Part shown: piece by piece, positions 25,708-36,223 of the stretch
Layout of the letters: each line of letters begins with the position of its first letter
Position numbering within the stretch: position 1 is the first letter of the stretch
NCBI GenBank assembly: GCA_951812775.1
Contig: OX638326.1
Coordinates: forward strand, 1,500,335 to 1,564,334
DNA from: an uncultured Alphaproteobacteria bacterium
Lineage (GTDB): Bacteria > Pseudomonadota > Alphaproteobacteria > MPNO01 > UBA2964
Direction: 5' to 3'
Length of the DNA stretch: 64,000 nt
The notes under the pieces: generated by a model
Seen by the model: the letters and a program-made list of their open reading frames with translations, nothing else
Database searches by the model: none
What the model was told of the DNA's origin: nothing
Translations under genes and position numbers: made by a program

Positions 25708-26046
25708 TTATTCCTTCTCGAGTGTGCATTGCAATGGATGCTGGTGCTGCTGCGCCAGATCCATCACTTGGGTTACTTTGGTCTCTGCGACCTCATACGT
25801 AAAGACCCCACAAATACCGACACCCTTCTGGTGTACATGCAGCATGATGTTTATGGCTTCTTCATGGCTTTTGCTAAAGAAACGCTCAAGAACCAAAACG
25901 ACAAATTCCATTGGTGTATAATCGTCATTCAGCATGATGACTTTATACATCGATGGTTTTCGGGTTTTGGGCTTGGTCCTGACGACGACACCAACGTTCG
26001 TGTCATCATCCCCGCCAAGCGGCCGATCTGTCTCTTTATCGCTCAT
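25708..26046 (-). CDS. clpS: ClpS adaptor
   Basis: Adaptor of 112 residues that binds N-degron substrates and hands them to ClpA. Core motifs are [21 protein letters not shown] and a [20 protein letters not shown] segment (written here as two overlapping family marks), with the binding-pocket DD and His. The N-terminal tail (about 30 residues) is long and disordered, as is common in Alphaproteobacteria. It is first gene of the clpS-clpA operon. Confidence 0.96.
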   Translation of the reverse strand: MSDKETDRPLGGDDDTNVGVVVRTKPKTRKPSMYKVIMLNDDYTPMEFVVLVLERFFSKSHEEAINIMLHVHQKGVGICGVFTYEVAETKVTQVMDLAQQHQHPLQCTLEKE

Positions 26047-26385
26047 CGTCTTTCGAAAGTATTCTAATCAGTGACCTAAACTCGGACTACGGGTGAGTAG
26101 TTATGTTATTAGATAGGGTACCTATCTTGAAAGAACAAACTACCCCTCATCTGCCAAATTCCTATCCTTCGTTAACCATTGATTCGCCACGGAATCATCA
26201 CCAATTCAACACAAATTTCAAACACCACTAGATTACAGTCGGTTAACCAGAGTTAATCGATCCTTAAAATTTTGAGACCAGAATAGACTCTTGAAAGGCT
26301 TTCAAATAAAATCCCTTTAAATTCGATAACTTCTTGATCTGCGGGCAATTTGTTTCAGCATGGCGCATAAAGCAAACTTTCGGAT
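26047..26385. promoter_or_regulatory. Divergent control region clpS / D,D-carboxypeptidase
   Basis: A 339-bp AT-rich gap between divergent genes that should hold both promoters. A TTAACCAT at 26172-26179 resembles the half site of the cell-cycle regulator CtrA, and TTAACCAGAGTTAA at 26243-26256 is a near miss to TTAA-N7-TTAA (spacing 6). Cell-cycle control of a wall enzyme would make sense, but this is weak inference. No ORF is supported. Confidence 0.3.
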
Positions 26386-27588
26386 ATGGGGGACCTTGTG
26401 CACCTCCGCCTGATCGCTGCCGTAATGATCGCTGTATGTACACAGCTCACGCCCGCCATGTCTGCCCGGTATGCTTCAATCATCGTTGATGAAAAAAGCG
26501 GTGCAGTCCTTCATGCCGCTAATCCAGATTGGCAAACCTATCCCGCTTCTCTGACCAAAATGATGACTCTCTATATGGTCTTTGAGAAGCTAAAATCCGG
26601 AAAAATTCAATTTGGAACCGCTCTTAAAGTCTCCCGGCGTGCTGCAAGACGGCCGAAATCCAAAGTCGGCGTAAGACGCGGCACTACCATCACTGTACGA
26701 CAAGGCATCAAGGCGCTAGTGACAAAGTCGGCCAATGACGTCGCCACGGTGATCGCGGAAGGCCTCGGCGGAACCGAGGAAAAATTCACCCGCATGATGA
26801 CTTATCGGGCTCGGCAGCTCGGCATGTCTCGAACAACGTTTAGAAATGCTTCTGGATTACCGGATAGAAAACAAGTCACGACCGCACGCGACATGGCCAG
26901 GCTATCCATCGCCTTACGCCGCGATTTCCCGGAATACTTTAAATTTTTTTCAACCAAGGAGTTCTATTTTCGCGGTCGACGACATGGGAATCACAATAAG
27001 CTCTTGAGTCGTCTTCCTGGAACAGATGGGATCAAAACCGGATATATTCGCGATTCCGGATTCAATATTGCTGTCTCGGTCAAATATAAGGGTCGGCGTT
27101 TGATAGGAACCGTGTTTGGCGGAAAATCCGCGAACAAACGCGACAGGCACGCGATCACCCTGTTCAAGCGGGTGTTCAGAATGCTTGATGAAATGGATAA
27201 GACTGACCGCAAACGCAAAATTGCCGGCAAGAATGGTGGTCTGCCAGTTACATTCGTCGGTCTGTCACCAGCCCAAATCGCAAAACGCAGAGCCCGAAAC
27301 AAGGCCAAGAAAAAAGTACCGCGCAATTGGAGCGTTCAGGTCGGCGCCTTCGATAGATTTACGCCAGCACATTTGGCGGCCTCCCGGGCGTCACGCATTG
27401 CGCCATCTCTCAGACGCAGCCGTATTTCCGTAAAATCCAGCGCAGCACGGGGCAAGAGGATTTACCGTGCACGGCTCGTCGGGTTAGTGGAAGCCAAAGC
27501 CCGTGAAGCTTGCAAGGTGCTCAAACGGCGAAATATCACCTGCCTGGTCATACGCGAAGAAAGCGCGGTCTCTCAAGGCGACCATTAA
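26386..27588 (+). CDS. D-alanyl-D-alanine carboxypeptidase with SPOR domain
   Basis: Periplasmic penicillin-binding protein (DacA/DacF type) of 400 residues that trims D-Ala from peptidoglycan stem peptides. The export signal is residues 1-27. The serine enzyme triad is present: SLTK (Ser55, Lys58), SAN (115-117) and KTG (217-219). A C-terminal SPOR domain (about 313-395, NWSVQVGAFDRF to TCLVIREES) would bind denuded glycan strands at the division septum. A basic linker joins the two. This domain combination is typical of Alphaproteobacteria. It is divergent from clpS and convergent with the phosphomannomutase. Confidence 0.92.
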   Translation: MGDLVHLRLIAAVMIAVCTQLTPAMSARYASIIVDEKSGAVLHAANPDWQTYPASLTKMMTLYMVFEKLKSGKIQFGTALKVSRRAARRPKSKVGVRRGTTITVRQGIKALVTKSANDVATVIAEGLGGTEEKFTRMMTYRARQLGMSRTTFRNASGLPDRKQVTTARDMARLSIALRRDFPEYFKFFSTKEFYFRGRRHGNHNKLLSRLPGTDGIKTGYIRDSGFNIAVSVKYKGRRLIGTVFGGKSANKRDRHAITLFKRVFRMLDEMDKTDRKRKIAGKNGGLPVTFVGLSPAQIAKRRARNKAKKKVPRNWSVQVGAFDRFTPAHLAASRASRIAPSLRRSRISVKSSAARGKRIYRARLVGLVEAKAREACKVLKRRNITCLVIREESAVSQGDH

Positions 27589-27591
27589 ACC

Positions 27592-28971
27592 TCAAAATTC
27601 AGGTGGCTGAACTCCACTTTCAACAAGCTCTGCAACGAGTGCTTCGCTCAACCGATTTAGACCTGCATCGTCTTTGGCCTCGCAGCGAGCCACCAGCACA
27701 TCTTGAGTATTAGAGGCGCGCAATAACCACCACCCATCTTCTGTTTTCACCCGCAAACCATCGACGTCACTGAGATCAGCGCCCTTTTCTCTCATACGGT
27801 TCAGGACCTCTTCTACTACCTCAAACTTTCGAGTTTCGTCACAGGGGAACCTAAGCTCTGGCGTATTGACGGGTTGCGGCAGACCGTCCCGAATTTCAGC
27901 TAAAGACTGATTCTGATTAGCAACGTGATTCAAAAGTCGAACCGCAGCATAGAGCCCGTCGTCAAAACCATAATATTTGTCGGCAAAAAAGATATGCCCG
28001 CTCATTTCGCCCGCCAACGGTGCTTCGGTTTCTGCCATTTTTGCTTTAATCAAGGAGTGACCAGTGCGCCACATCAACGGGTCGCCACCCATTCGGCCGA
28101 CCTCATCGAAAAGAGTCTGGCTTGCTTTAACATCCGCAATAATTGTTGCGCCGGGAATTTCTTTGAGAACGTCAGAGGCGAGTAGGATCATAATTTGATC
28201 GCCCCATAATATCCGTCCTTGGCCATCTATCGCGCCGATGCGGTCGCCATCCCCATCAAAAGCCATACCGAAATCGCATTTTTCAGATCTGACAACTTCC
28301 TGGAGCTGCTCAAGACATTCCGGGACGGTTGGGTCTGGATGATGCGCCGGGAATGTCCCGTCAATTTTTTCGTTAAGGAGGATATGTGTGCCCGGCAACA
28401 CCGCGCATAGATCGCGCATCGCATCACCAGCAGATCCATTTCCTGCATCCCATGCCACTTTAAGTGGCCGCGTACCGCAATAGTCTGCAGCAAGGCGCGC
28501 GACATATTTGTCATGAATAGTTAGTTCAGAGCTTTCACCAACCCCTTCGGCATATTGCCCCGCGGCAGCAATTTCTCCGAGCCGAAGAATGTCTTCGCCA
28601 TAGAACGGGGCTTTGCCGAGCATCATTTTAAAGCCGTTATACTCGGGGGGGTTATGTGACCCCGAAATCATAATGCCGGCATCCGCTGGTACTATATTTA
28701 CCGCAAAATAGAGCATGGGCGTCGGGCCAAGACCGATGCGAACAACCGACAACCCGCATGCCATTAACCCGTCCACGACAGCCTGCTCAAGGTCAGGGGA
28801 ACTTAGACGCCCGTCATATCCGACGCAGACAGTCCGTCCTCCGCTCTCGACAACCATCGTGCCGAAGGAACGTCCGATGGCAAGAGCCCCTTCGACCGTG
28901 AGCGTTTCATCGATAACGCCGCGAATATCATATTCGCGAAGGATGGTTGAATCGAGTTGATATCCGCTCAT
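27592..28971 (-). CDS. Phosphomannomutase/phosphoglucomutase
   Basis: Alpha-D-phosphohexomutase of 459 residues interconverting mannose or glucose 6- and 1-phosphates for polysaccharide precursors. Phosphoserine loop [15 protein letters not shown] (Ser105), metal loop FDGDGDRIG (Asp239, 241, 243), sugar loop [11 protein letters not shown] (GEMSGH), and phosphate-binding C-terminal domain ([17 protein letters not shown]). The length suits the AlgC/ManB type. Its start overlaps the ugd stop by 4 bp (ATGA), so with galU and ugd it forms a nucleotide-sugar block on the minus strand. Confidence 0.93.
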   Translation of the reverse strand: MSGYQLDSTILREYDIRGVIDETLTVEGALAIGRSFGTMVVESGGRTVCVGYDGRLSSPDLEQAVVDGLMACGLSVVRIGLGPTPMLYFAVNIVPADAGIMISGSHNPPEYNGFKMMLGKAPFYGEDILRLGEIAAAGQYAEGVGESSELTIHDKYVARLAADYCGTRPLKVAWDAGNGSAGDAMRDLCAVLPGTHILLNEKIDGTFPAHHPDPTVPECLEQLQEVVRSEKCDFGMAFDGDGDRIGAIDGQGRILWGDQIMILLASDVLKEIPGATIIADVKASQTLFDEVGRMGGDPLMWRTGHSLIKAKMAETEAPLAGEMSGHIFFADKYYGFDDGLYAAVRLLNHVANQNQSLAEIRDGLPQPVNTPELRFPCDETRKFEVVEEVLNRMREKGADLSDVDGLRVKTEDGWWLLRASNTQDVLVARCEAKDDAGLNRLSEALVAELVESGVQPPEF

Positions 28972-30296
28972 GTATCGAGCTCGCGTGAAACTACTTCGCG
29001 TCCAATACTGTGATAGGTAAATCCGGCACGCTTCATTTCATCCAGATTATAAATATTCCGGAGGTCCACGAGTACTGGTGATTTCAAGAGACTCTTTACA
29101 CGCTCAAAATCTAGCGCACGGAACGCATTCCATTCGGTAACGATGACCAAGGCATCGGCGCCCTGCATCGTCTCATAAGGCCCCTCACAAAATACGACGT
29201 CTTCAAACAGATGAGCTGCTTCCGTCATCCCCTGTGGATCAAAGGCCTGAATAGTAGCACCCGCCTGCTGAAGCTCGGGAACCACCACCAAGCTTGGACT
29301 GTCACGCATATCATCCGTATTCGGTTTAAAAGTCAGACCAAGAACAGCGATCGTTTTGTCTGCTACCGAACCGCCGCATGCCGCAACGACCTTTTCGGCC
29401 ATTTGTGTCTTACGTTTTTCATTGATATCGATGACCGTTTCGACAATTCGAATTGGGGCATCAGCATCCTTTGCAGTCTGGACAAGAGCCAACGTGTCTT
29501 TTGGAAAACAGGACCCACCATATCCAGGCCCCGCATGTAAGAATTTGTTACCTATTCGTCCATCAAGCCCAATCCCCCGGGCCACATCCTGGACATTCGC
29601 TCCAACCTTTTCACAAAGGTCGGCAAATTCATTGATGAAGGTTATCTTGGTTGCCAGGAAGGTATTGGCGGCATATTTGGTGAGTTCCGCTGTCTCCAAA
29701 GTCGTTTGGACAATCGGTGTTTCAAGCAGGTAAAGAGGTCGGTAGAGCTCACTTAAAACTTCGGCCGCCCGTTCAGTTTCTGTACCGATCACCACCCGAT
29801 CCGGGCGCATAAAATCACTGATTGCGGCGCCTTCACGTAAAAACTCAGGATTAGACGCGATATCGAAATCCGCGTCTGGCCGTGTCTCTTCGACGATCCG
29901 TTTTACTTCCCGGCCCGTGCCAACAGGAACCGTCGATTTTGTGACGATCACCGTATAGCCCTCCAGCGCCTCAGCAACTTCTTTTGCCGCACCATAAACA
30001 TAGGAAAGATCAGCGTGACCTTCACCGCGACGGCTCGGTGTTCCAACTGCGATGAACACTGCGTCCGCACCGTTTACCGCACTCGTTAGATCAGTGGTAA
30101 ACGACAACCTGTCAGCTTTCACATTATTGGCCACAAGATTTTCGAGGCCTGGTTCGTAAATGGGGCATTCGCCAGCTTTAAGCCGATTTATCTTGTCCTC
30201 ATTCTTATCGACACAGACAACTTCAACACCAAATTCGGAGAAACACGCACCGGAAACGATCCCGACATAGCCGGTACCGATCATCGCAATTTTCAT
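28968..30296 (-). CDS. ugd: UDP-glucose 6-dehydrogenase
   Basis: NAD-dependent enzyme of 442 residues oxidising UDP-glucose to UDP-glucuronate. N-terminal Rossmann motif [36 protein letters not shown], and the catalytic cysteine in [10 protein letters not shown] (Cys263). It is coupled by ATGA to the phosphomannomutase and lies 51 bp after galU, so GalU makes UDP-glucose and Ugd uses it, pointing to an acidic exopolysaccharide or capsule. Confidence 0.96.
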   Translation of the reverse strand: MKIAMIGTGYVGIVSGACFSEFGVEVVCVDKNEDKINRLKAGECPIYEPGLENLVANNVKADRLSFTTDLTSAVNGADAVFIAVGTPSRRGEGHADLSYVYGAAKEVAEALEGYTVIVTKSTVPVGTGREVKRIVEETRPDADFDIASNPEFLREGAAISDFMRPDRVVIGTETERAAEVLSELYRPLYLLETPIVQTTLETAELTKYAANTFLATKITFINEFADLCEKVGANVQDVARGIGLDGRIGNKFLHAGPGYGGSCFPKDTLALVQTAKDADAPIRIVETVIDINEKRKTQMAEKVVAACGGSVADKTIAVLGLTFKPNTDDMRDSPSLVVVPELQQAGATIQAFDPQGMTEAAHLFEDVVFCEGPYETMQGADALVIVTEWNAFRALDFERVKSLLKSPVLVDLRNIYNLDEMKRAGFTYHSIGREVVSRELDT

Positions 30297-30347
30297 ACTT
30301 CTTTATCCTAAACAGGGCTGAAAACGGATTCCGCAACAGCCAAATTA

Positions 30348-31217
30348 TTACACATATTGTTTGATGAGAGAGGATACTTCGTCGCGCAAATCATCTCGCG
30401 ACAGGGCGAACGCCAAATTGGCTTCGAAAAAGCCGGCCTTGTCACCACAATCAAAACGGCGTCCCTCAAATCGCAAACCGTGGAAGGGCGACGAGCCAAT
30501 CATTTTAGCCATCGAATCTGTCAGCTGAATTTCTCCACCTGCACCGGTTTCTTTTTGGGCCAAGTGTTCGAATACCTCAGGCAACAAAACGTAGCGACCA
30601 ATAACAGAAAGTGTCGAAGGTGCATCTTTGGGTTTTGGTTTCTCGATCAATCCGTTGACCTCAACGAGTGCCCCCTCTTCTGCCCCTGTATCAACGATTC
30701 CATAACGGTTGGTATGTTCCTTAGGGACATCGACAACCGCGACGATGTTGCCGTTGGTCTTTTCAAATGCCTCGACCATCTGTTTAAGACATGGCGTCTG
30801 CGCCATCACGAGATCATCAGCCAGAAGAATGGCAAATGGCTCGTTGCCAACCAGTTCCCGTGCGCACCAGACGGCATGACCTAGCCCAAGAGGCTCTTGC
30901 TGACGGGTATAGGCTACCTGTCCCGGTTCTAGCATGGGTCCACTAACCAGCCGGACTTCAGCCGTTTTGCCGCGTTCTTTAAGGATATTTTCGAGTTCAA
31001 TACTATGATCGAAGTGGTCTTCAATCGCGGCCTTACCTCGACCGGTCACGAAAATGAACTCTTCAATCCCTGCCGCTTGCGCTTCTTCAACAGCATATTG
31101 TATCAGGGGCTTATCAACGACCGGCAGCATTTCTTTGGGCATCGCCTTAGTCGCGGGCAAAAACCTGGTTCCCATGCCACCAACTGGAAATACCGCCTTG
31201 CGAACACGCTGTGCCAT
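30348..31217 (-). CDS. galU: UTP-glucose-1-phosphate uridylyltransferase
   Basis: Nucleotidyltransferase of 289 residues making UDP-glucose. The signature loop is VFPVGGMGTRFLPATKAMPK, with EEFIFVTGRGKAAIEDHFD, GLGHAVWCARELVG, and VIGRYVLLPEVFE. The ATG at 31215-31217 with AAGGGTAG upstream is preferred to the TTG one codon earlier. It is first of the galU-ugd-phosphomannomutase block. Confidence 0.95.
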   Translation of the reverse strand: MAQRVRKAVFPVGGMGTRFLPATKAMPKEMLPVVDKPLIQYAVEEAQAAGIEEFIFVTGRGKAAIEDHFDHSIELENILKERGKTAEVRLVSGPMLEPGQVAYTRQQEPLGLGHAVWCARELVGNEPFAILLADDLVMAQTPCLKQMVEAFEKTNGNIVAVVDVPKEHTNRYGIVDTGAEEGALVEVNGLIEKPKPKDAPSTLSVIGRYVLLPEVFEHLAQKETGAGGEIQLTDSMAKMIGSSPFHGLRFEGRRFDCGDKAGFFEANLAFALSRDDLRDEVSSLIKQYV

Positions 31218-31322
31218 CAAACTACCCTTAGGAACTAATTACTGAATTTTCAACGATAGACGCGTGTTTGTGCCACAAATAACCGGCAAAAGGCAAGAAA
31301 AGCTGCAAAATCTGAGACTTTT

Positions 31323-32051
31323 TTACTCGCCGAGCAGAAGCTCTTTCGCCTGATTGATTTTACTCGCGAGATAGTTCGAGCCGCCTTGATCAGGGTGTAT
31401 TTTCTTCATCAATGCGAGATGTGCTGCTTTAATTTCTTCGGGCGACGCACCTGGCGAAATATTGAGCACCTCATATGCTTCTTCGCGGGTCATGGCGCAG
31501 CCCCATGGAGAACCCCCCCCATGCTCTCCAGATGCGCGGCCTTTTCCGTCCTGGCCCGCATCACCAGTACGCCATGCTGCACCATGTACGCGATCGAGGT
31601 AGGCCTCAAGAACCTGAGCCGACTCTTCATCCTCAATGCGACATTCCTGCAGCAATTCCAGCAACTCAGTATGAGACAGTTCGCCCAGGCGTCGACCCTT
31701 AAAACGGCCTTCAAGAACCGTGCCATCCAATATCCCGCTGTCATGGTCCAACGACATTCGAAGAAACCGTGTATTGACACCCGTTGCCTGTCCCTGGCTC
31801 GGGCCACCCAAATTCCGAAAGAACTGCTTGGCCGCACGCCAACGGAGCAGCATCGGCAGAAGAAATGCGAGGAAGAACATCACGGCGCCAAGACCACGTG
31901 ATGCAACCAAATAGATCGCGGCACCTGTCCCAGCGAGTACAAAGACACCAAAAAGTATCTTGATCGCCCGGGCGCGGTTGAGTCCCATCAGGCCCCGAAT
32001 AATCAGGACAATTCCGATGACAACAGCAATTCCTAGAATGAGATACGGCAT
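31323..32051 (-). CDS. DnaJ-domain membrane protein
   Basis: Protein of 242 residues with two or three N-terminal membrane helices (about 3-19, 31-50, 56-69), a middle soluble part, and a C-terminal J domain (EEAYEVLNISPGASPEEIKA) with the HPD triad at 219-221. This TIM14/DjlA-like layout is common in Alphaproteobacteria and should recruit DnaK to the membrane. An unusual Gly/Asp-rich stretch separates the parts. It is followed downstream by a VWA-protein gene in the opposite order (that gene lies upstream on the minus strand), 29 bp apart. Confidence 0.85.
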   Translation of the reverse strand: MPYLILGIAVVIGIVLIIRGLMGLNRARAIKILFGVFVLAGTGAAIYLVASRGLGAVMFFLAFLLPMLLRWRAAKQFFRNLGGPSQGQATGVNTRFLRMSLDHDSGILDGTVLEGRFKGRRLGELSHTELLELLQECRIEDEESAQVLEAYLDRVHGAAWRTGDAGQDGKGRASGEHGGGSPWGCAMTREEAYEVLNISPGASPEEIKAAHLALMKKIHPDQGGSNYLASKINQAKELLLGE

Positions 32052-32080
32052 TTATATTCCAGTTCGGCCTTCAGAATACT

Positions 32081-32788
32081 TTATTTAACCTGAGAAGTTA
32101 TCTGAGCGACAGCCTCACCTGCCCGTTTTCCATAGTCTTCCAGAGCTGGCAATCCACCCGCGGCAAACACCGCCACTGCCGCCAACAATTCCTTCAGCTG
32201 ATTTGCGGAAGACGCATCAAATCGACAATGGGCTCCTCCTGTAAGGTTGGCAAACTGCTTAAACGCTTGCGTCGCAACGGGATCATCGCCTTCCTGAAAG
32301 ACAAAGATTGGTACGCCGAGAACGCCGAGCTCGCCCGCTGTATGGCAAAGGTCATCAACCTCTTCTTCCATCGCGTCACCAACATAAACCAGCGCGTTTA
32401 CTTTTCGCTTTTTAGTTTCCCCGACAGCGTGTTTGAGAACTCTTCCGATCTGCGTCCGGCCACCCCGGCAATAAACGGATGTCATGCGTCTGACCAAGTC
32501 ATCCGAAGAGGCAAGCCAAGAGCTGTTCTTGCATTCGTCAAACCCTCGAAAAAAGACCAGCTGCACTTCCAGCCCGCCGAGCCCGTCTGTCGCTTTAAAC
32601 ATCTCACTCTGAATATGGCAGGCACTGTCCCAAGTCGGTTCTCGGCTTGCCGTTGCATCCATGGCAAACATTAAACGACCGACACCATCAGAGGACCGTA
32701 CAGCAGGCGTGCGCGCAAGTTTATCCAGAAAGTCCGAGACCTCCTGTGAGCCAACCTGTGTTGGAACTTTTTTGTTGCCACTCGCCAT
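32081..32788 (-). CDS. VWA-domain protein
   Basis: Soluble protein of 235 residues with a von Willebrand A-like fold. The metal site is MFAMDATASRE (DxTxS, where the classical form is DxSxS), with a Thr in GGRTQIGRVL and an acidic VYVGDAMEEEVDD as the third loop. It has no signal peptide, so it is cytoplasmic. It lies 29 bp upstream of the DnaJ-domain gene and is probably in the same operon. The role is unknown; a chaperone-linked scaffold is speculation. Confidence 0.8.
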   Translation of the reverse strand: MASGNKKVPTQVGSQEVSDFLDKLARTPAVRSSDGVGRLMFAMDATASREPTWDSACHIQSEMFKATDGLGGLEVQLVFFRGFDECKNSSWLASSDDLVRRMTSVYCRGGRTQIGRVLKHAVGETKKRKVNALVYVGDAMEEEVDDLCHTAGELGVLGVPIFVFQEGDDPVATQAFKQFANLTGGAHCRFDASSANQLKELLAAVAVFAAGGLPALEDYGKRAGEAVAQITSQVK

Positions 32789-32863
32789 AATGTCTTTCCC
32801 TATCCATAAGATAGGGTGTCTGAAGGCAGCATTCCAGCAAAGGATTCAAGCTGCGTCACGACC

Positions 32864-33877
32864 CTACTTATATAAGGTGCCGCCTTTAATAAATGCGTGA
32901 AATACGAAGGCAAAGGTCAGATCATGAGCGGCATCGACCAGCTTGCCATCTACTTTCCGTTGGACAACAACATTCCCGATATCGCGCCCTGCGGCAATGT
33001 CACTGGTATCCAATGCAGAATTTTGCCCCGGCTCCCATGTGATGACTAAATCGCCTTTCTTGATCCGCTTTTTCTTTCTTAGCAAATCAAGAGACCAACC
33101 TTCTTTGCCGACAACCAGCACATAGGCCAAGGGTTTAATACCTTTAGGCATGTCGCCCTTATACAAAAACGGGCGTGGCGCCGTGTCATAACCGAGGTAA
33201 GGATTCATCCCGTAGGCCCGCTGGATGTCACCCGCTGGAACCAACACCTTGCCATTCGGTGCACGCTTGGCAAATCGTTCAAAAGATTCCACGCGGGCAG
33301 GCAGTGCTTCCAGGGTAACCCCGTTCATTTGCCCAACGATGCCTTTCCCCAGAAATTGCTGCCACCAGCTTTCCGTCTGCCGGTCATACATGACCATATC
33401 GGACTTACGCAGATTACCCGTCGTGCCAAAATCAAGCACACGACCTGCGACAGTCCGGTCAAAAACAATCGCGGAGTTACACAGCGGGCAATAAGTCACC
33501 GCAACCGGCACGCCACCAACAGTGTCGTTGACGATTTCGTGCCACATTAGAATTTGCAGCGGATAAGCCCGCGCATCACCATTCATGACAAAGCCAATGA
33601 CAGGTTCCTTTGGAGCGTAGAACTTGTCCTTCGAGACTTCGGCCACAGATTTAAACCGAGGCGTATTGGTCGCCGGTATGCCATCCTTACCCGGTCCACC
33701 AGAAATGATTTCCGATAAATCAACGGAGGTCTGTTTGAAATCAGTCTTTGGCCATTGAAATTTCCACAGGACTGGGCTCGCTGAGGCAACAGAGAAAATA
33801 CCAAAGCCAGCCAGAGCCGCCATCGCAAAACCCAAGAATCCACGACGCGGCGCAATCCAATCCCAAATAATCTTCAT
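32864..33877 (-). CDS. DUF3179 protein
   Basis: Protein of 337 residues with an N-terminal membrane/export segment (about 12-33) and a full DUF3179 domain: VIGFVMNGDARAYPLQILMW, HEIVNDTVGGVPVAVTYCPL, CNSAIVFDR, and TESWWQQFLG. The YCPLCNS cysteines are the family hallmark. The biochemical role of the family is not known. It is divergent from the carrier gene at 34003. Confidence 0.85.
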   Translation of the reverse strand: MKIIWDWIAPRRGFLGFAMAALAGFGIFSVASASPVLWKFQWPKTDFKQTSVDLSEIISGGPGKDGIPATNTPRFKSVAEVSKDKFYAPKEPVIGFVMNGDARAYPLQILMWHEIVNDTVGGVPVAVTYCPLCNSAIVFDRTVAGRVLDFGTTGNLRKSDMVMYDRQTESWWQQFLGKGIVGQMNGVTLEALPARVESFERFAKRAPNGKVLVPAGDIQRAYGMNPYLGYDTAPRPFLYKGDMPKGIKPLAYVLVVGKEGWSLDLLRKKKRIKKGDLVITWEPGQNSALDTSDIAAGRDIGNVVVQRKVDGKLVDAAHDLTFAFVFHAFIKGGTLYK

Positions 33878-34002
33878 AGCTTTATTCTTTTAGGATGCTG
33901 TTCCAATCTCCAGTCTTTTTTTATCACATTCGGGTGAAAGCCAAAACGCGACGGAACGTTCAAACATGGGGCGTGTTATACTGACAATGGGGGAATGCGC
34001 AG

Positions 34003-35232
34003 ATGTTTGAGCAATGGCTCCGAAAACTTGTTGATGTTCGACCGCAGGAAATCCGGGCCTTGCTCTGGTCTTTTGCTTATTTCTTCACTGTCCTGTGTGC
34101 CTATTACATTCTGCGCCCATTGCGTGACGAAATGGGCATTATTGGTGGCACGCGACACCTTCACTGGCTGTTTACCGCAACATTCATTGCGATTCTTTGC
34201 GCGATACCGCTCTACGGCTGGGTTGTCGCCCGATATTCCCGGGAAAAATTTATCCCCATAGTCTACCGTTTCTTTGTCATCAACATCCTGATTTTCTGGC
34301 TTTTGCTGACTTTGGACATTGAGCGGGTTTATGTCGCCCGGGCCTTCTTTGTGTGGATCAGCGTCTTTGTCCTCTTTGTAGTCTCTGTCTTCTGGCAACT
34401 GATGGCGGACTTATTTCGTGCCGAACAAGGTAAAAGACTGTTCGCCTTTATCGCTGCGGGTGGATCTGCAGGTGCTCTTTTGGGCCCTTCCTTGACGCTA
34501 GGACTGGTTAAACCTCTGGGCGCCATAAATCTTCTGATAATCGCTGCTGTCCTATTGGAAGTCGCCGTATTTTGTATGCGTCGCGTCGCCGCCGAATCCG
34601 CGAATAAAAATCGCAACGAGCAAGATACCCAACGGGATCTTCAGCAACCCCTCGGTGGCGGCAGCCTTGCGGGAATCTTTGAGATTTTTAAATCGCCCTA
34701 CATCGCAGGTATCGCGCTATGGGTATTTTTTCTGTCGCTCACAGGTACATTTCTGTACTTCCAGCAACAGAACATTGTTGCTGCGGCCTCAGAAAACTCC
34801 GAATCCCGTATCCAAATTTTCGCTGGCATCGAACTCGCAGTCAGTATCCTCACGATTATCATCCAGCTCGCCGGAACAGGTCGACTCATCAAGCGATTTG
34901 GAGTTGGCGCCGCGGCTGCCATCTTGCCGTTCGTCGCGATTATTGGGTTTGCTGTAATGGCGATCTCACCAATTTTGGCGGTTGTCATCATCTTTCAGGC
35001 TGTTCAGCGAACCGCAAATTTTGCGATTTCGAACCCCGCCCGCGAGATTTTCTTTACCGTCGTTGACCGCGAAGCCAAATACAAAGCAAAGAGCGTCGTT
35101 GATACAGTCGTGTTCCGGGGTGGCGATGCGGTAAATGGCTGGCTGTTTAAGGCCATGCAAGGATCGGGGTTGGAGATATCAGGAATTGCAATGGTTACCG
35201 TCCCGATCGCTGGGCTATGGTTTATTTTATAG
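34003..35232 (+). CDS. ATP/ADP-translocase-like MFS carrier, C-terminus cut by TAG
   Basis: Membrane carrier of 409 residues with about 12 helices. The start, RPQEIRALLWSFAYFFTVLC then YYILRPLRDEMG, is typical of the free-living branch of the Npt1/Npt2 (TLC) nucleotide-carrier-like MFS proteins; the transported compound is unknown. GGSAGALLGP and a basic middle loop are also seen. It stops at TAG 35230-35232, but the same frame continues VALGRSQERQAEQSKRSD to TGA 35287-35289, one base before the next gene's ATG. Relatives usually carry such a GRRQE tail, so a nonsense change has probably removed 18 cytoplasmic residues. Function may survive. Confidence 0.8.
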   Translation: MFEQWLRKLVDVRPQEIRALLWSFAYFFTVLCAYYILRPLRDEMGIIGGTRHLHWLFTATFIAILCAIPLYGWVVARYSREKFIPIVYRFFVINILIFWLLLTLDIERVYVARAFFVWISVFVLFVVSVFWQLMADLFRAEQGKRLFAFIAAGGSAGALLGPSLTLGLVKPLGAINLLIIAAVLLEVAVFCMRRVAAESANKNRNEQDTQRDLQQPLGGGSLAGIFEIFKSPYIAGIALWVFFLSLTGTFLYFQQQNIVAAASENSESRIQIFAGIELAVSILTIIIQLAGTGRLIKRFGVGAAAAILPFVAIIGFAVMAISPILAVVIIFQAVQRTANFAISNPAREIFFTVVDREAKYKAKSVVDTVVFRGGDAVNGWLFKAMQGSGLEISGIAMVTVPIAGLWFIL

Positions 35233-35290
35233 GTGGCGCTTGGCCGATCTCAGGAACGGCAAGCCGAACAAAGCAAGAGGAGTGATTGAG

Positions 35291-36219
35291 ATGACAGAAC
35301 TCTCAAACGGATGGCGTACCTCAAGACGTTCAATTTTAAAATATAGTCTCGGCATTTCCACTGCCACACTGGCACCGACAATGCCGGCCACTGCCGCCGC
35401 TTCTGTTAAGAAACGTCCAATCCCTAAATCCGGTGAGATGTTGCCTGTAATTGGCATTGGTACATCTCGGGTGTTCGATGTCGAAGACAACACACCCGAA
35501 TGGCAGGAACGAAAGGGTGTTTTGCAAAATCTGTTCGATGGCGGCGGCACGATTATCGATACCGCGCCGAGCTATCAGGATGCGGAAAACGTCATCGGCA
35601 AACTGCTAACGCAGATGAGGGCCCGCAACCGCGCCTTTATTGCCACCAAGGTTTGGGCTGATGGTCGCCATGAAGGCAAAGAGCAGATCGAAAACTCGTT
35701 CAAACTTCTCAGGACCAAGAAGATCAGGTCCATAACCTCAGCGACACCGACACACAGATGGACATCCTGCGCGGACTAAAGAAAGAAGGCAGTATTCGTT
35801 ATGTCGGAATTACCCATTTTCGGGCCGGATATAACCAGGAACTCGCCGCCGCCATTCGGAAACACAATCCTGATTTTGTCCAGCTCGGCTATTCCCTGAA
35901 TCAAATCAGTACTGAAACCGATCTTCTGCCTATCGCCAAAGATCTTGACATTGCCGTCATGGTAAATCGTCCCTACGGCCGTGGCAGCATGTTCCGAAAG
36001 GTCCGTGGCCGCCCACTCCCTGACTGGGCAAAGGAGTTTGACGCGAACAGCTGGAGCCAGTTTTTTCTGAAATATATACTCGGCCACCCTACCGTTACTT
36101 GCGTTATCCCCGGCACCGATAAAGTCAAATATATGCTGGATAATCTGGGCGCGGGCCGCGGCACGATGCCGGACGCCGCTATGCGAAAGCGGATGCTCAA
36201 TTACTGGCAGAAACTATAA
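35291..36219 (+). pseudogene. Tat-exported aldo/keto reductase, frameshifted
   Basis: Aldo/keto reductase with a twin-arginine signal (TSRRSILKYSLG, then a hydrophobic stretch ending TAAA). ATG 35291 has AGGAG upstream. Active-site parts: IIDTAPSYQDAE (Asp, Tyr) and FIATKVWADG (Lys). At about 35722-35731 the frame jumps: KLLRTKKI should continue as xxxQVHNLSDTDTQMDILRG, but roughly 10 bases are missing and the first frame ends at 35779. The second frame runs to 36219 with RYVGITHF, VQLGYSLNQ and a C-terminal TCVIPGTDK. The conserved His lies next to the lesion. It begins right behind the carrier gene, so the two were probably one operon. Confidence 0.75.
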
Positions 36220-36223
36220 ACAA

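Noticed and set aside
26243..26256. Full CtrA site TTAA-N7-TTAA
   Set aside because: The spacing is 6, not 7; kept only as a weak note in the control region.
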